A DNA stretch of 64,000 bases from Thuidium tamariscinum. Its lineage: Eukaryota > Streptophyta > Bryopsida > Hypnales > Thuidiaceae. Shown here piece after piece: positions 13,259 through 25,165 of the stretch (positions within the stretch are counted from its first letter, which is position 1; every line of letters starts with the position of its first letter). The notes below the pieces were generated by a model. The model saw nothing but the letters and a program-made list of their open reading frames with translations. It made no database searches and was not told the origin of the DNA. Position numbers and translations under genes: made by a program. The DNA is taken from contig OX344752.2 of the NCBI GenBank assembly GCA_947034885.2, positions 744,001-808,000 of the forward strand, written 5' to 3'.

Positions 13259-13872
13259 TCTACCCCTTGATGCTGCTAGTGCCATGTCATAGCTTATGGA
13301 TGACCAAAAGATGATCTTGAGAGGGACTAAAAACATTTTTTCATCCATATTTTGCTTGTTGACCTTTCATGGAGGATTATGAAGAGTACCTAATATGCTA
13401 TTTTAATGCATTTTGGGAAGTTGTTGCTCCTTGTTCTAAATCTGGAATTTCTTTATGAAAATGGCATTTTTTGAATTTGAGTCCAACTGACAAAATGAAA
13501 GTTTTCTATTCTAGTTTTTTGCTCCAATTTGAATTTTGAAAAAGAATTATAATATTGAATACTTCATTGTATTTTGAACTTTGGATGCATTTTCAATGCC
13601 CACTATATTCTAATTATAGAATCACAAGGAAATTAATTTTACACCATGATTTTTGTCAACGCAACATACACCCATGGTGAGATTTTCAGATTTATTGAAA
13701 TAATTTTCCATTTTCTTTGATTTTTTTTTTTTCATTTTTTTTTCAAAAATTCCCCCCAAAAAATGAACTCTCCACCGTAAAAAAATCTATTTCTTTTCGC
13801 AAAATGACAACATCCTGAGTGATGGACAATGAGGCTTGAAACCCGTGGTTATAGGCCCGTCCCTGAAGGACG
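13259..13872 (+). mobile_element. TTAA-type non-autonomous element, family A, eroded copy
   Basis: This stretch is a diverged copy, in the same orientation, of the element at 61769-62504. Shared landmarks in order are ACCCCTT near the left end, TTTTTTCATCCAT, TGACCTTTCATG, GACATTTTTTGAATTTGAG-like text, ATTCTAATTATAGA, TTTACACCATGAT, and an end with GGCTATAGGCCCG-like sequence. The left and right termini have decayed, so the TTAA flanks are no longer intact. No coding frame is present. Confidence 0.65.
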
Positions 13873-14231
13873 AGAACAAATTCCCTTGCCTGATCGCGGT
13901 TATGGGTGCTCACTACCTTCCTCCTTCCAGTGCGAGTGGACAATCATTCTGGGCTGGTCAGGGAGTGCCTGGTTCTGGTGACCGTGCAAACAACCCCTCC
14001 GACCCTCCGACCGGGCCGGGCAGGGCAGGGCCTATGTTTAGGCTGCGTAGTCCACGTGGCAGTATCCCAGTCCCCCTCGACTCAACTGCAGGCAGGTGCT
14101 TCCAATATTCCCCTTCATTATTGGCTGAGCTAGGAAGGCTGAAATATACTCCTAGACTGACTACAGCACTAGAATAACTTAAGTTCAGTTTAAGAGTTAT
14201 ACCAGAATGCTCTCTATCAGTCCTGGTATAA

Positions 14232-14740
14232 CTTTGGAAGTTGATCAAAAAAGAGTAATAGTTTTGGGTCCAAAATAATAAAAATGAACGTCTAGTAGCA
14301 GTTTGGGGTCCAAAAGGAAAGTGTAATAGTTTTGTGCCAAAATTAACAAAAGTAAAAGTGCAGTAGTTTTGTGTCCAAAATAATAAAAATGAATGTGTAG
14401 TAGTTTGGGGTCAAAAGTAATAAAAAATAAAAGTGTGATAACTTAGTTCTGTGTCAAAAATGATATAAACAAAAAGTGTGATAGTTTGTTTTTTCAAAAA
14501 GAATAATAAAACCCCTTGCCGGCCGCGAGGGGCCTCGCGGCCCCCCACTGCGCTGCGTCCGGGTCGCTGCCCCGCCTGTCGTGTCTGTCCATTGTGTCTG
14601 TCCGGTCGTCCCGCCCCTGGCCTTATCTGGCAGGCTGGCTTGTATTCTACTCTTTGCAATGAATTTTCTTTCATTTGTGCCAAAAAAAAAAAAAAAAAAG
14701 AATAATAAAAATAGAAGTGGAATAGTTTTCTTGAAGCTTA
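14232..14740 (+). repeat. Minisatellite, AGTTTTGTGTCCAAAATAAT unit
   Basis: About seven imperfect units of roughly 36-44 bp run head to tail. Each carries GTGTAATAGTTTTGTGTCC-like text followed by AAAATAATAAAAATGAA. The last unit is interrupted by a GC-rich retroposed sequence at 14512-14694 and resumes after it with GAAGTGGAATAGTTTTC. Confidence 0.75.
14512..14694 (+). mobile_element. Retroposed GC-rich RNA copy with poly(A) tail
   Basis: A GC-rich segment of about 165 bp ends in a run of A and is bounded by a perfect 16-bp direct repeat (AAAAAGAATAATAAAA at 14496-14511 and 14695-14710). This is the mark of target-primed retrotransposition. It begins with a perfect hairpin, GGCCGCGAGG and CCTCGCGGCC around GG. 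I see no tRNA-type A and B boxes, so it may be a SINE of another kind or a retrocopy of a cellular RNA. Its composition is very unlike the AT-rich array it landed in. Confidence 0.78.
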
Positions 14741-16801
14741 TGCCGGCCTTGGGACTGGAGTAATGCAGGAAACCAGACTTGAAGTGTATCTGAAGCTTAT
14801 GCTGCCTGTGTTGTGCAATAGTGAAATGCCATTGTTTGTTTGTGAAAAGTTAAGTTACTCATAACATTCAATGTACTGTTTCCATCATCAATGGAAATTG
14901 TCCATTTGTTTAAAAAATAAATGAAAAAAATACTCATAACAGAGAATGGAAGGTTCCTCCGACTTTGATTGTGAGAATTAATGGAGAGGATGTACAGAAC
15001 TTAGTGTGGTAGCAGGCTGGCTAGCCTCTCCCTGCTTGTCAACTCCAAGTCTCCAACCAGAAATAATATACTACCCAGATTCATTCATGCCAACTTTACA
15101 TTTTTTTTTAAAAATAATTTTATTATTTATGTTGTGTGTGTGTGGAAACACTTGGAGGATGTGCATTGAATAAATAAGTTACATCCTGTACATTCCACTG
15201 GTCACCTTTTGGCCATGCCGGTGATTTGACTGAATGGTTGCTGTGTTCTGTCAAGGCCTGCCTGAAAACTAAGGTAAGGTCCAGTATGCCTGGCTTCCTT
15301 GTTGAAGTTTCAAACCTACATCAGGAACTTCCATGCATGTGAATATGGTGCCATGATGGTGCATTGTAATGCAATCAAGTAAATGTGGTGCCAACTCCCA
15401 CACCAACTGAGTATGGAGAAAATGGCACCTATATTGTCAAAATGCAACCTTCAGTGTTAAAATAGCACCAAAATAGTCTGGTTCAACTTTTCTGATGTAC
15501 TGTAAACGAGGAAGCTTGAAAAACAACTTCAGGCTCTTAAACTGTTCACGTTCTCAAATGCACATTGTTTGTACATGTTGCTTTTCATCTTTATAGATAT
15601 GTAAAAACAATGGACATTTGAGAAAGTGGGTGGTTATATAACTTTATGCTATTCCAACTTCAAAAATTTTATAGTTAATTTCATGTAGCTTCAAAGAATA
15701 TGAAACAACTTGGATTAAATGTCAATTTCACTTGTCTTCTAAAAAAAATTTACTAGAAAATAAATCAAGAAGTTTCACCTCCCCCAAATTCACTTTCAGC
15801 TCTTAGATGGACGCTTTGTGGACCTCCACCCTTGTTGCAATTAGCTTCATTGTCATTGTATTGTAGATTGAAGTCCAAAAATTGGCTGTGAAATTCATTT
15901 CATTTGCAAAAGAGTAAATAAAAAATAAAATAAAAATAACCTCATTTAAAAAAAACGATTCTTTAGTCATGTTAAGCTTATTTAGTAGCCATCAAGAGTA
16001 GAACCCCCCATTCTAGTCCAAATTTCCATTCAAAGCACCTACAAAAAGTCCCCACTATTTAGATTGTTTGTATTGGAAAATTGAAAATACAAATGTAGAG
16101 GTATACTAAAGGTCCAAACAACACAACAATTTTGGGCAACTCACTATGGATTTTCTTTTCTTTTCTTTTCTTTGAAATTTTCACACAACATGTGCCCAAG
16201 GAGGATCTTTAAGGTGCAACAATTTTTATAACTTGGGCAACTCATAAAACCTCTTTACAAATTTTTTTTTAAGATTTAAAAAATTAGAAATTGATTTTCT
16301 AAAATTATATGTACTTGGAAAGCTTTTAATCATTCCATTTTGATTAATGAGATGAAAGTTATGAGAATTTCTAGTTTGTGAATAGGTATTGAGTTTACAA
16401 AAACCATACCACCATGAAAACCATTTCAATGCCAATGGTTGATTATCATTGGATGAAATGAGTCATAGTACTAGATTGTTTCAAAGTTATAATGCCCTTC
16501 TTTCAATTTAAACCCTCAATTGAGTATGGTGGTTTGGACCAAGATCCAACTGTTCAATATTGAGGCTTTTGTATGATAAAGTGAAAGGAGAACCTCATTA
16601 CAAAAAACAGACAAGAACAATATGACCATGATGCTTCGTCGACTCCAACCATGCAATGTAAATACAATTGTAGATAGAATTTGAAAACTTGAATTCAAAA
16701 ACCAAATAAGTTGATGCCATAATTTAATGTTTGTCCAAAGGACAAAAGACCCAGCAAACATCCAGGCTTGTCACTCCCATAGCCTGACATGTTTCTTATT
16801 A
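14741..16801. other. AT-rich intergenic, no gene seen
   Basis: No convincing coding region or RNA gene was found. The stretch has short homopolymer tracts, a simple repeat of TTTTC near 16150 and short GGTGCCA/TGGCACC motifs near 15340-15470 that could be a worn TIR element. Confidence 0.3.
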
Positions 16802-17065
16802 GAGCATCCCCATGCCTTCTTCAAAGCAACACTTCAAACTAGTGTTTTTTTTTCTAGTCAAACTACACAGCATGCAGTGAATGGAGGATGTTCCCTCCAG
16901 ATTTAAACCATTGTGACTATGCCACAACACTAGAATCTGACCCCATGAGGCCAAAAAAAAACACTGCTTCAAACATTTTGGATCATTGATCTTCCTTGTA
17001 AGAGGAAGAACAGTGGTCCAGAATGTTTGAAGTGTGGCATTTGAAGAGCAGGCATGGGGATGCTC
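16802..17065. mobile_element. MITE with GAGCATCCCCATGCC ends (Harbinger-like)
   Basis: The termini are inverted repeats of about 40 bp, starting GAGCATCCCCATGCCTTC on the left and, read on the minus strand, GAGCATCCCCATGCCTGC on the right, both followed by ACTTCAAAC. The element is 264 bp with no coding frame. The flanking triplets are TTA and TGA, close to the TTA/TAA targets of PIF/Harbinger elements, whose plant MITEs often begin in this way. The superfamily call is tentative. Confidence 0.65.
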
Positions 17066-17607
17066 TGACGAGGCTCAAAGTAACCTCCCTTGCCACAGAG
17101 TGACTCCCATGGCTCAACATGTTTCCTATTGTGAGGCTCCTTTTTTCTACTTTGACTTTCCCTCCGTTCATAACATCAAGCATTTGTTCATCTTCTCCAC
17201 CAATTGAAAGGAGCTCGCAGCAGCTGCATCACATGAGGCAGATGCGAAGCTGAAGTGAAGTTACACAACGCTGGAGAAGACATCAATTAGTTGCACTGCT
17301 TTGATATGGATGTGATGAAATAATTGCTGCAGCAACTGCCTCCCTACAGGAAGGAAGTGATGACCACGCCCAGCCCGACAAATTCAAGGTACACTTGCAT
17401 CAATTGATTGCTGGAGGCATTCTCAATTTCTCATTCTCATGGGCATTGTGTGAGCAGCAGCTTCAACATAACTGGAGGTCCAACATCTCAGTCCAGATGA
17501 ATGACAAATTTTGGGCATTCAATGCTTGGGTGTGGAGTACCTTACCTGAGGCGTGCAGTAGAAGGAGGAGGCCATTAACCGTCCCACAAAGTTGGACCAG
17601 TAAGGTA

Positions 17608-18705
17608 CAAGTGAAAATGGTTTTTTTCATTCCCAAGGAGAGAAATTTTGTTGCTGTTGACTTGGACACCCTCTGAAAGGTTGAAAATTCCTTTTTTTAT
17701 CATGAAAATTTGGTCACGAGATTGACTCTGTGTCGTTGTTTTTTTGGAAAAGGAGGTGACCATTAAAAACCAAAGAAAGAAGAACAACTACTCCCGCTCA
17801 TAGTCCGGCTCATGTGGACGATTCAACCTGGGGCCAAGCTGAGGGAAAGATGCCACTCGGGCTTGTGGAGAGTGCCAAAGCAAAAAACAACATTTCTGCA
17901 CCAAGTGTTCAGAAACTCTTGGCTGATCAAGCTCTGTCTATCCTCACTGCAACGGCTGTAGTAAGAGAGGATGTTGCACACTATGTTAGTAGCATGTGTG
18001 ACAAGTTCAAAAGATTCACACAAAAAAAGATATTCAAAATCTACCAATATATATAGTTGTGCGGAGGATTTTTTATGTCCATGTGAAACTTTGACCCCAC
18101 ATAATGACACTATACCAAGGGTTGAAAAAATCATTCTTACAACTACACATGTTGGTAGATTTTGAATATCTTTTTTTTAATTGAATTTTTTGACATTGGA
18201 ATTTGACACACATGTCATCAACATAGAGATGATCTCATAATAAGAATTTCATGTTCTACAAACAATTTTTTAGCCCTTGGGAGGGTGTCAAAGTTGGCAA
18301 TAGTATGTGCAATTGCTTCTCACAACTACACATGTTGGTAGATTTCAAAGGTCATTTTTGTGTGAATCTTTTGAACTTAAAACTTAGCACACATATTGTC
18401 AATGTATAGATGATTTAATGAAAAAATTCATGGTGAAAAAATTTCTTCAATCTTTGGGATATTATCTAAGTTGTTAGCAATCAAAATTTTCTCATAGCTA
18501 CATAAGTTGATAGGTTTCAAATATCTTTTTTTCTTTGCCTTGGAATTTGTCACACATGTTAATAACATAGATTTGATCTTGTGACCAAATTTTTGTGATA
18601 AAAAAAAATTTCAACATTGGGGAGGGTATCAAAGATAGTAGTAGTGAAATTTCTTTCCCTAGGAATGCAAAAATGCCACTTGTTTTCACTTGTACCCTAT
18701 TCTAC
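17608..18705. mobile_element. Foldback element made of ~175-bp satellite units
   Basis: The two ends are inverted repeats: GGTACAAGTGAAAA on the left and its complement at about 18692-18705. The right arm (18137-18705) holds about three head-to-tail units of 170-180 bp in minus orientation, each marked by AACTACACATGTTGGTAGAT. The left arm (17608-18057) holds matching units in plus orientation, interrupted between about 17720 and 17970 by unrelated sequence. The same units lie in tandem at 45700-46247. No coding capacity was seen. It could be a foldback transposon that captured a satellite, or an inverted satellite block. Confidence 0.65.
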
Positions 18706-19973
18706 ATTGTGGTAGCAAAGAGGTCCTTCAAGCGCTTGGGCTTTGGAAGTGTTTGCTAATGTGGAGGTACATTTTTCTTTCTCATTGCACCAACAATATA
18801 TAAACAATCTACATTTTAGAAAGTACATGCTTCTAGACCAAATAGGGGTTTTGAAGAGATCCATACTAAATAATCAACATTTCATACTACATGAATATCT
18901 ACCTTTGTCATACATCAATAGAAACTTAAGTGTCTAGGGGCTATATATCATGTTTCAAACATCTATGATTTTCCAAAATAAGTCCCTTTAATTTTTTTGT
19001 CCCTTTAAAATCCCTTTTTAGTATAGTGACCACTTAGTTTTTTCAACTTCAAAATTTTGTATTTAATTAATCCCATAAAGCTTGAAAAAATATGAAATTA
19101 CTTCAATCAATAAATGCCAATTCCATTTGTCTTTTAAGGAAAATTTATTGAAAATGTTTCAAGGGAATTAATCTCTCTAGATTCATTTTTAGTTCTTGAA
19201 TAGACATTTTATATATGGACCTTCTATCCTTCGAGGTGGTGGCTAAAAGTCTAATTAAATCCAAATGTTTTTTATCTTTAATTTCTAACATAACGTTTAT
19301 ATTATGCATTATGAAATTGATCGACTACTAAAGCCTTTAGAGGGGATTTGAGACAAGGGAGGGCCATTTGAGGCTTCTTCCCCTTGTACTTCTTGAAAGT
19401 GAAAAGGAAGGTCTAGTTGTTGTAAGGCCAATAATTACCAAAAAAAAGATTGGTCCTAAAATGCAAAAGAAGGTCCAAAATTTTATTTTATTTTTCCAAA
19501 AATAAAACAAAATGACATAGCTGAATCTTGGACACTTTACATCGTTGCCACTATGTAGTTCCCTTATTCCCCATAGTCCATTAGCTCACAGTCTTCTTTA
19601 GAACTAAATTTCATCTAATGTTTTCTTTGTACAAAGTAATTTTCTCTAAGAAATGGGGTTTAAATTGATTTATTTTATACTAGATGACAACTCTTAGATA
19701 CTTATAAATGTAAGTTATTTTTTGAAGTTGATGTGATTGATTAGGGACAAAAATTAGTTGTATTCTACTAAGAACTTCATCATTGTCATTGATTGTTCCC
19801 CAATTTTGAATACGAAACTTGTCCAAGGTTATTGGTGAGGGTACCATAATGTTAAAGCCACCTTAACAGCATTGTTGGCAAACCTTTGAACCTAACATGT
19901 AAGTAAGACTATTTGATTTACCAAAATCACTTAGTAATTTGGCGGTAATGAGACAATCATTTGTAGATGCATG
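18706..19973. other. AT-rich intergenic, no gene seen
   Basis: Only short open frames without recognisable motifs occur. No RNA gene or clear TIR element was identified. Confidence 0.3.
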
Positions 19974-20522
19974 GCAAATTTTATTAAAATGGCAATATTT
20001 ATAAGAGGTTTTTCCAGGGTGATAAGAGATTGTTTCAGCCTTATTCTCCAATCTGTGAACCAGCCACTGCTAGTCTGATTTTATTTTTAAATAATAAATA
20101 AATAAATAAATAATTTTTTTTCTAATCTTTGATGTGGCAATCTCTATGTCGCATTAGATCACTTGTTGGAACAGTTTTTTGCAAGTTCCCATAGTCCGGG
20201 AACTTGCAATCTCCCAACGAGGTCAAAAAACCTCTTATATTGTATGCCATTTTCTAAATCATGACGTCTAAAATGAAAATTGACATTTAGGATAGGCATA
20301 GATTTTCAGATATCTAGGACACATATAAACTTCAAAATCTATAACAAGTTTAGATTTCAAATTGCATGGTTTGAAACATCTTGGATTGGTGTAGATTTGG
20401 ACATCTACAATACATATATATTTCAAACATCTTTGAAAGATTTAGATTTCAAATTGCATAGTCTGAATTGTAAAAACTGTCAAAGTAATGGAACTTTGCC
20501 ATTTTAATGAAATTTGTCATAT
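19974..20522. mobile_element. Older TIR element interrupted by a nested MITE
   Basis: The outer inverted repeats read GGCAAATTTTATTAAAATGG on the left and, on the minus strand, GACAAATTTCATTAAAATGG on the right. These resemble the ends of the element at 11738-11917 (GTTAAAATGGC), so both may belong to one family. A separate MITE at 20000-20239 lies within it close to the left end. Confidence 0.5.
20000..20239. mobile_element. Stem-loop MITE, TATAAGAGG end type
   Basis: The element starts TATAAGAGGTTTTTCCAG and ends with CCTCTTATA. Inside lie an AT-rich core with (AAAT)n, GATGTGGCAATCTC and a GGGAACTTGC stem next to the right end (CAAGTTCCC...GGGAACTTG). The order of parts matches the copies at 23185, 48897, 50503, 51340 and 57220. 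It has no coding frame. Confidence 0.65.
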
Positions 20523-20712
20523 TCACACTACATTGAAAAGTCCATAAAGTGCAAGAATTAAAACTAGTCATGATATTCCCAAGGCCTACACAACTCTAAG
20601 ATAGAAATACTTTTTGTTCTATACACCTATAGTTGCATCCATTTTTGTTTCTACCCCTCATTCTCCCATTAATTAGTTTACTAGGAATATTTTTTTACAA
20701 GAGATTTGAACC

Positions 20713-21666
20713 TTAACCCCTAAACCCCCGGACAGTGTTTTCACCAAAAAAAATGCTCCAAAACTGCCATTTCTAATACAAGAGCAATTTTTTTTAAAAA
20801 CACATTTTTGACTCATGTAACCGTAGGATCTTGTAGTAAGGTGGTTTGTAAACATGTGGAAAAAATTTCAGAAATTTCCACCATGTAGATTGCAAGATAT
20901 AAGCATTTGAATTGACAAAAACTGTTTTTTTATCCCTGCGAAAATCCGGGCAGCTGCACTTCACAAGGTCACATTTGTGTGAAAAAAATTTCAAAATGGT
21001 GGTTTCTCTTTGAATTCTTACTTCAATGTAAGTTGGCTACATTCTCAAAAAATTTCAAACCATTTGGAATTGTACAACATATAGGAAAAAATAAGTAAGT
21101 AGAAAGAAGTAAAAAATGAGCCAAAATACTAAATTGTGAACATTTTATTCATGGAATTGAAAATTTTCAATCCCAATGGTTAAAATGTTGAAATAAGCAA
21201 TCTACACTTTTTGTTTTTATTTTTTTTCAAAAATATGAAAAATTGAATTAAATGAAGAATTTCAAACTTTTTTTGTGCTGTGCAGATTCTGTAACTGGCT
21301 GCAAACTACCCCAAACTTAAAATCTTCATAACTTTTGACTCATTGATCGGAATGGATTGATTCAAAGCTTCACATGTCTGTATAAACCTAAAGAACCGAT
21401 TTGAAATTTCACTTTTCAAAAAAAAGTTTTTTTGAAAAAGTTTTTTCAGCTGCCCGGGCTGCCCGCCGAGCAAACAAAGTAACATATCATGCCATAACTT
21501 TTTATCCACAAATTCAAAAGTTATGAAAATTGTTGGGCCTTAAAGCTACTCCTCGGACACACATTGTATCAAAATTTCAAAGAAAAAAAATAAAAACTCC
21601 ATCCGTAGTGAGCTGCCCAAAAAATCTATAATCTCAAAAAACGTTGTCAGGGGGTTTAGGGGTTAA
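20713..21666. mobile_element. TTAA-type non-autonomous element, family B
   Basis: The element is bounded by TTAA at 20713-20716 and 21663-21666. Its inverted ends read TTAACCCCTAAACCCCC on both strands, followed by GGACA on one side and TGACA on the other. It is 954 bp with no long open frame. Interior text is AT-rich with CCGGGCAGCTG-like GC islands. TTAA targets and CCC/GGG ends are typical of piggyBac-class DNA transposons, so this is likely a deletion derivative of such an element; no transposase is present to prove it. Confidence 0.72.
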
Positions 21667-23184
21667 AAGATGGGTTGCTCATCATGGAATCCATCTTTTT
21701 TGGTAGATTGAAAAACCAAAAGCATACATGAAGGCCAAACAATTGTACAAGACTTCACATTTCCATACAAAATTCTAAAAGATGTCAACTTGTAACTAAA
21801 TTCCACTTCTTCTTAAGAGGTGAAACATCATTAAAGCATACATCAAGGTGTTGATACAAGTTTTTACAAACTCCAAAATACAATTTTGACAATTTATATA
21901 CTTGTCTATTGACTCCCAACAAACCCCTCTAAAACTTAGATAATTTTATCTTAAAAAGATTAGGGAGTTTTTGAGTATAAATTATTAAAAATTGTCACTT
22001 TCTAATAAATTTAGAATATACAAGAATCAAAATTATTTTTTAATTCACCTACATATAAAATTGCACTAGACTAAAATAAGAATAGCTAGAAAAAATTTCA
22101 AATCTTTGAATGCTTGTAGCTTACAATTATAGCTTTTATGTTAGAAAAAAAATATTTCCCACCTTGATAGGGTTAATAAACTTTGACTTTTCTTGAGGTG
22201 AGATTTTAATGACAAATTTAAATATTTTTGACAACTGGATATTAAATTATATAAGTTACATGCTTGGAAGCCAAATTTCAAAAATTAAGGGGGGGGGGGG
22301 GGGAGTAACACAAGTTGCTCAAAGTTGCTTAATATATTTTAAAAACTCATGGGAGTATACTTGTGATCCAAGTATCCAATCAAATTTTTTGAGATCCCTA
22401 CAAAAGAAGTATATGTCCTCACCTTCTACCAAAATTTCAAATAGATTCATTCATAATTAACTTTGCAAGAACTTGTCCAAATCTCTAATTGTTTATTCAT
22501 AAACAATTATTGTTTAGCAATTAATAATAAAAACTCTGCTCATACTCTTATTTGAAGAATTTCAAATGTAGTGGCCATAGTTGATTGTTTGCAAGTATGA
22601 TGCTAAGCTTAAAATAATACATTAAGATATTTGCAATGAAATAACATTTTGTAGTTTAGTTGGGGTATACTTTTTATTATATCCAACCCCCATCTATAAT
22701 ATCCATCTATATTATTAATGGGTGTGCAAGAGGAAGTAGGACGGTAGTTACCACTTTCAATAAAGTAGTATCCTTATAGAGTCAAATCACTTAAATAATT
22801 AGTTAGTTAATGATCACTAAATTTAATTGGTCCACCAATGACAAAATCAACTACTGTATTGTTTTGTATTTGGATCACTACTGACATATCCTTTAAATGT
22901 TTCCTTACTATATGTTATGATACAATTCCTTCAAATTATATTTTTGATACATTTTGACAAGTATCCATTTAGCTATTCATATTGTGTTGAATATTCCAGA
23001 CCATTTTATTTGGGGGAAAATAGTCAAGATTGCAACTACCAAATGTTATAGACAACAAAAGTAAATACGATATGTTTGAGAATTTTTGGATATTCCATGA
23101 ATAAACTACAAAGTGGAGGTTATAAGAACATTCACTTGCACTATGAGACTACTAGTGCTTTCAATCAAGACACCCTTGAAATAC
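21667..23184. other. AT-rich intergenic with a poly(G) run
   Basis: No gene is supported. A run of about 15 G lies at 22289-22303. Open frames over it are chance. Confidence 0.35.
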
Positions 23185-23513
23185 CATAAGAGGATTTTCA
23201 GCTGGTTTACAAGACTGTGAGTTCCCAAATGCTGGAAACGCTAGGAACGCAGTGCCGATGTGGTCGAGTGACTGCCATGTCATAAAATGTTAATTAATTA
23301 ATTAATATTTTAAAAATATTTTCCTAAAAAAAATATTTAAAAAAAATCATTTTCTTTCTTTTTTAAACATTCTGAAATTTTAAAAATAAAAAAAAAGAAT
23401 TATTTTTCAAAATTCAAAAATTCAGACTAGCAGGGGGCTGGTCTGCAGCAGTGGGAACAATTTCTGGGAACACCCCTGAAACAGTCTTCTTGGGGGCCAG
23501 AAATCTTCTTATG
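23185..23513. mobile_element. Stem-loop MITE, CATAAGAGG end type
   Basis: The left end reads CATAAGAGGATTTTCAG and the right end closes with CTTCTTATG, an imperfect inverted match. The element is 329 bp. Next to the left end is GTGAGTTCCC, then GATGTGGTCGAGTGACTGCC (a weak GTGG/CCA stem), then an AT-rich core. Its closest relative is at 51340-51641. Confidence 0.6.
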
Positions 23514-24100
23514 AAAATACTTCAATTCTCAATAGTTGACTCAAAAGACCACTTCAATTCCTATTGAATACTTTTGAAAATTTGCATTGAGTCTATAAAT
23601 CATTTAAAAGAAATTGGGTTTTTGAATTAGCTTTGAAAACCTCTTTTCCAAAAAAAACATATTATGCAAGCAACTTCAGGAATGACTAACTCAAAAGCAC
23701 ATTTTTCTTTCTCTAGTGAATGAAAAGTGTACATTTCAAGAGGTGGTTGCTTTTGATGACTTTCGCATTTGAACTTTAAAAATTCATAACTAATTCTACA
23801 AAGTTCCCCCCAATATCAAACGACTTGGATTAATTGCCAATTTCACTGTCTTTCTTCCTACAAAAATTTATTGATTTTTTTTCAAGAAACTTAACTTCCC
23901 CAAATACAATCACCTTTTCTAAGGTTGCTTTAAGAGCACCCTATCTTAGAATAATTTCAGGTAAGAAGTCGGTTGATAAAGACTACTCTTAGAATGGTGA
24001 TATGGAGTTGAAAAACCAAATGCACATGGCCTCCTTTCAAGAAAACCCAAACACGTCACCCAATTTAATTCCCCAAATTCCAAAGATGCTCACAATCCAG
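23514..24100. other. Intergenic, no gene seen
   Basis: AT-rich sequence without coding signals, leading into the GC-richer 5' region of the zinc-ribbon gene. Confidence 0.3.
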
Positions 24101-24154
24101 CCCCCCGTACGTTATGTAGCAATGTCGGAATATCTTCTAGTCGACAAGTCACTC

Positions 24155-24190
24155 GCCACGTCAGCAAACCCGCCACGTGGATATAACACT
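24155..24190. promoter_or_regulatory. G-box cluster upstream of the zinc-ribbon gene
   Basis: GCCACGTCAGC is followed closely by a palindromic G-box CCACGTGG (24173-24180) and then ATATAAC. G-boxes bind plant bZIP and bHLH factors in light and abscisic-acid responses. The site lies about 960 bp before the ATG of the small zinc-ribbon gene, so assignment to that gene is an inference. Confidence 0.4.
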
Positions 24191-24716
24191 TGTTGTTACG
24201 AAAGAGTCCAACTGAAGGACCGACCATCGTTGCCGTTGCCGACCATCGTTTCAGTTGCCGTCCTCCGTTGCCAAATTCTTCCGCACCCGGCACCCAATTT
24301 GCGCAATCCTTCATTGCAAATTCCACGACCTCCATGGCTATAGCGAAATCGTCTTCCATCCGCGAAGACCCAAATTAGGTTCCAAGCACAAATTGCTCAT
24401 TCTCTGTGATTCAGGAATCTGCTGTAATTTGCATCCTTGACAGGAAGCATCTTCCATTTTCAGAACTGAATCACGTTTTGCTGCCTCAAGCTCTGCCTCC
24501 TCCGCATTTTTCATGTGCTATGTACTTTACGTCCTCGAGGTTTTGTTTTTGCAACTATTCTGGTAAAAGAACGGCCAATTTAAGCGCCGGATTGGTTTCC
24601 GGGATTATCGAAAAGGCTCATGACTTTATTCGGGTGGGAGCATTTACAGCGAAAGTCGGGAGCACGCATGTATGCACGTCGGGCTTAATTTGAACGGATT
24701 CGGATGAGCACGAGTC

Positions 24717-25165
24717 GCGTGACGACGGAATTGCGTTTTCAGCCAGCTTCTCCGAAAGTATTCATCCAGAGCTAGAGCTGATCTTTTGCAAGTTTGCAAA
24801 GGTTCCAGTCTATGAGCATTTGAGGTGAATTTGGAGACGAGATTTCGAATTCGGGTGTGCGGATTGAAGCGCGCGAGGTGGTGTGAGTGCGCCGGGGTAT
24901 GAATTCTTCAGCGCCTAGTTTTGCTGCAGCTGCTTCCTGTGCGATAAGCGTTGATGAACAAGTTGCGTGACGATTTGCAATTCAGATTCTCCGAAAGTGC
25001 TGGAGCTGATCTTTTGCGACTTGCAAGAGTTTATGATCGTTTGAGATGATTTTGGAGAGGAGATTTTGAATTCGGGTGTGCGAATTGCAGCGAGCAAGGT
25101 GGAGTGAGTACGCGGGGATTTGAGGTTTGAATTCTTCGGCGCCATGTTTTGCCTGTGCGACGCGC
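24717..25165 (+). repeat. Tandem duplication of the zinc-ribbon gene 5' region
   Basis: Two diverged direct copies of about 200-230 bp lie at roughly 24717-24950 and 24965-25165. Shared landmarks in order are GCGTGACGA, TTCTCCGAAAGT, GAGCTGATCTTTTGC, AATTCGGGTGTGCG, GAATTCTTC and GGCGCC. The second copy ends at the real ATG of the gene (GGCGCCATGTTTTGCC). The upstream copy has GCGCCTAGTTTTGC at the same place, so its start is lost and little coding sequence follows. Confidence 0.7.

Noticed and set aside
13836-14248. Overlapping frames with Gly/Pro-rich products
   Set aside because: They arise in GC-rich repeated text on both strands, with no start context or domain.
14411-14763. Three overlapping frames
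   Set aside because: They are products of the GC-rich retroposed segment and its poly(A) tail.
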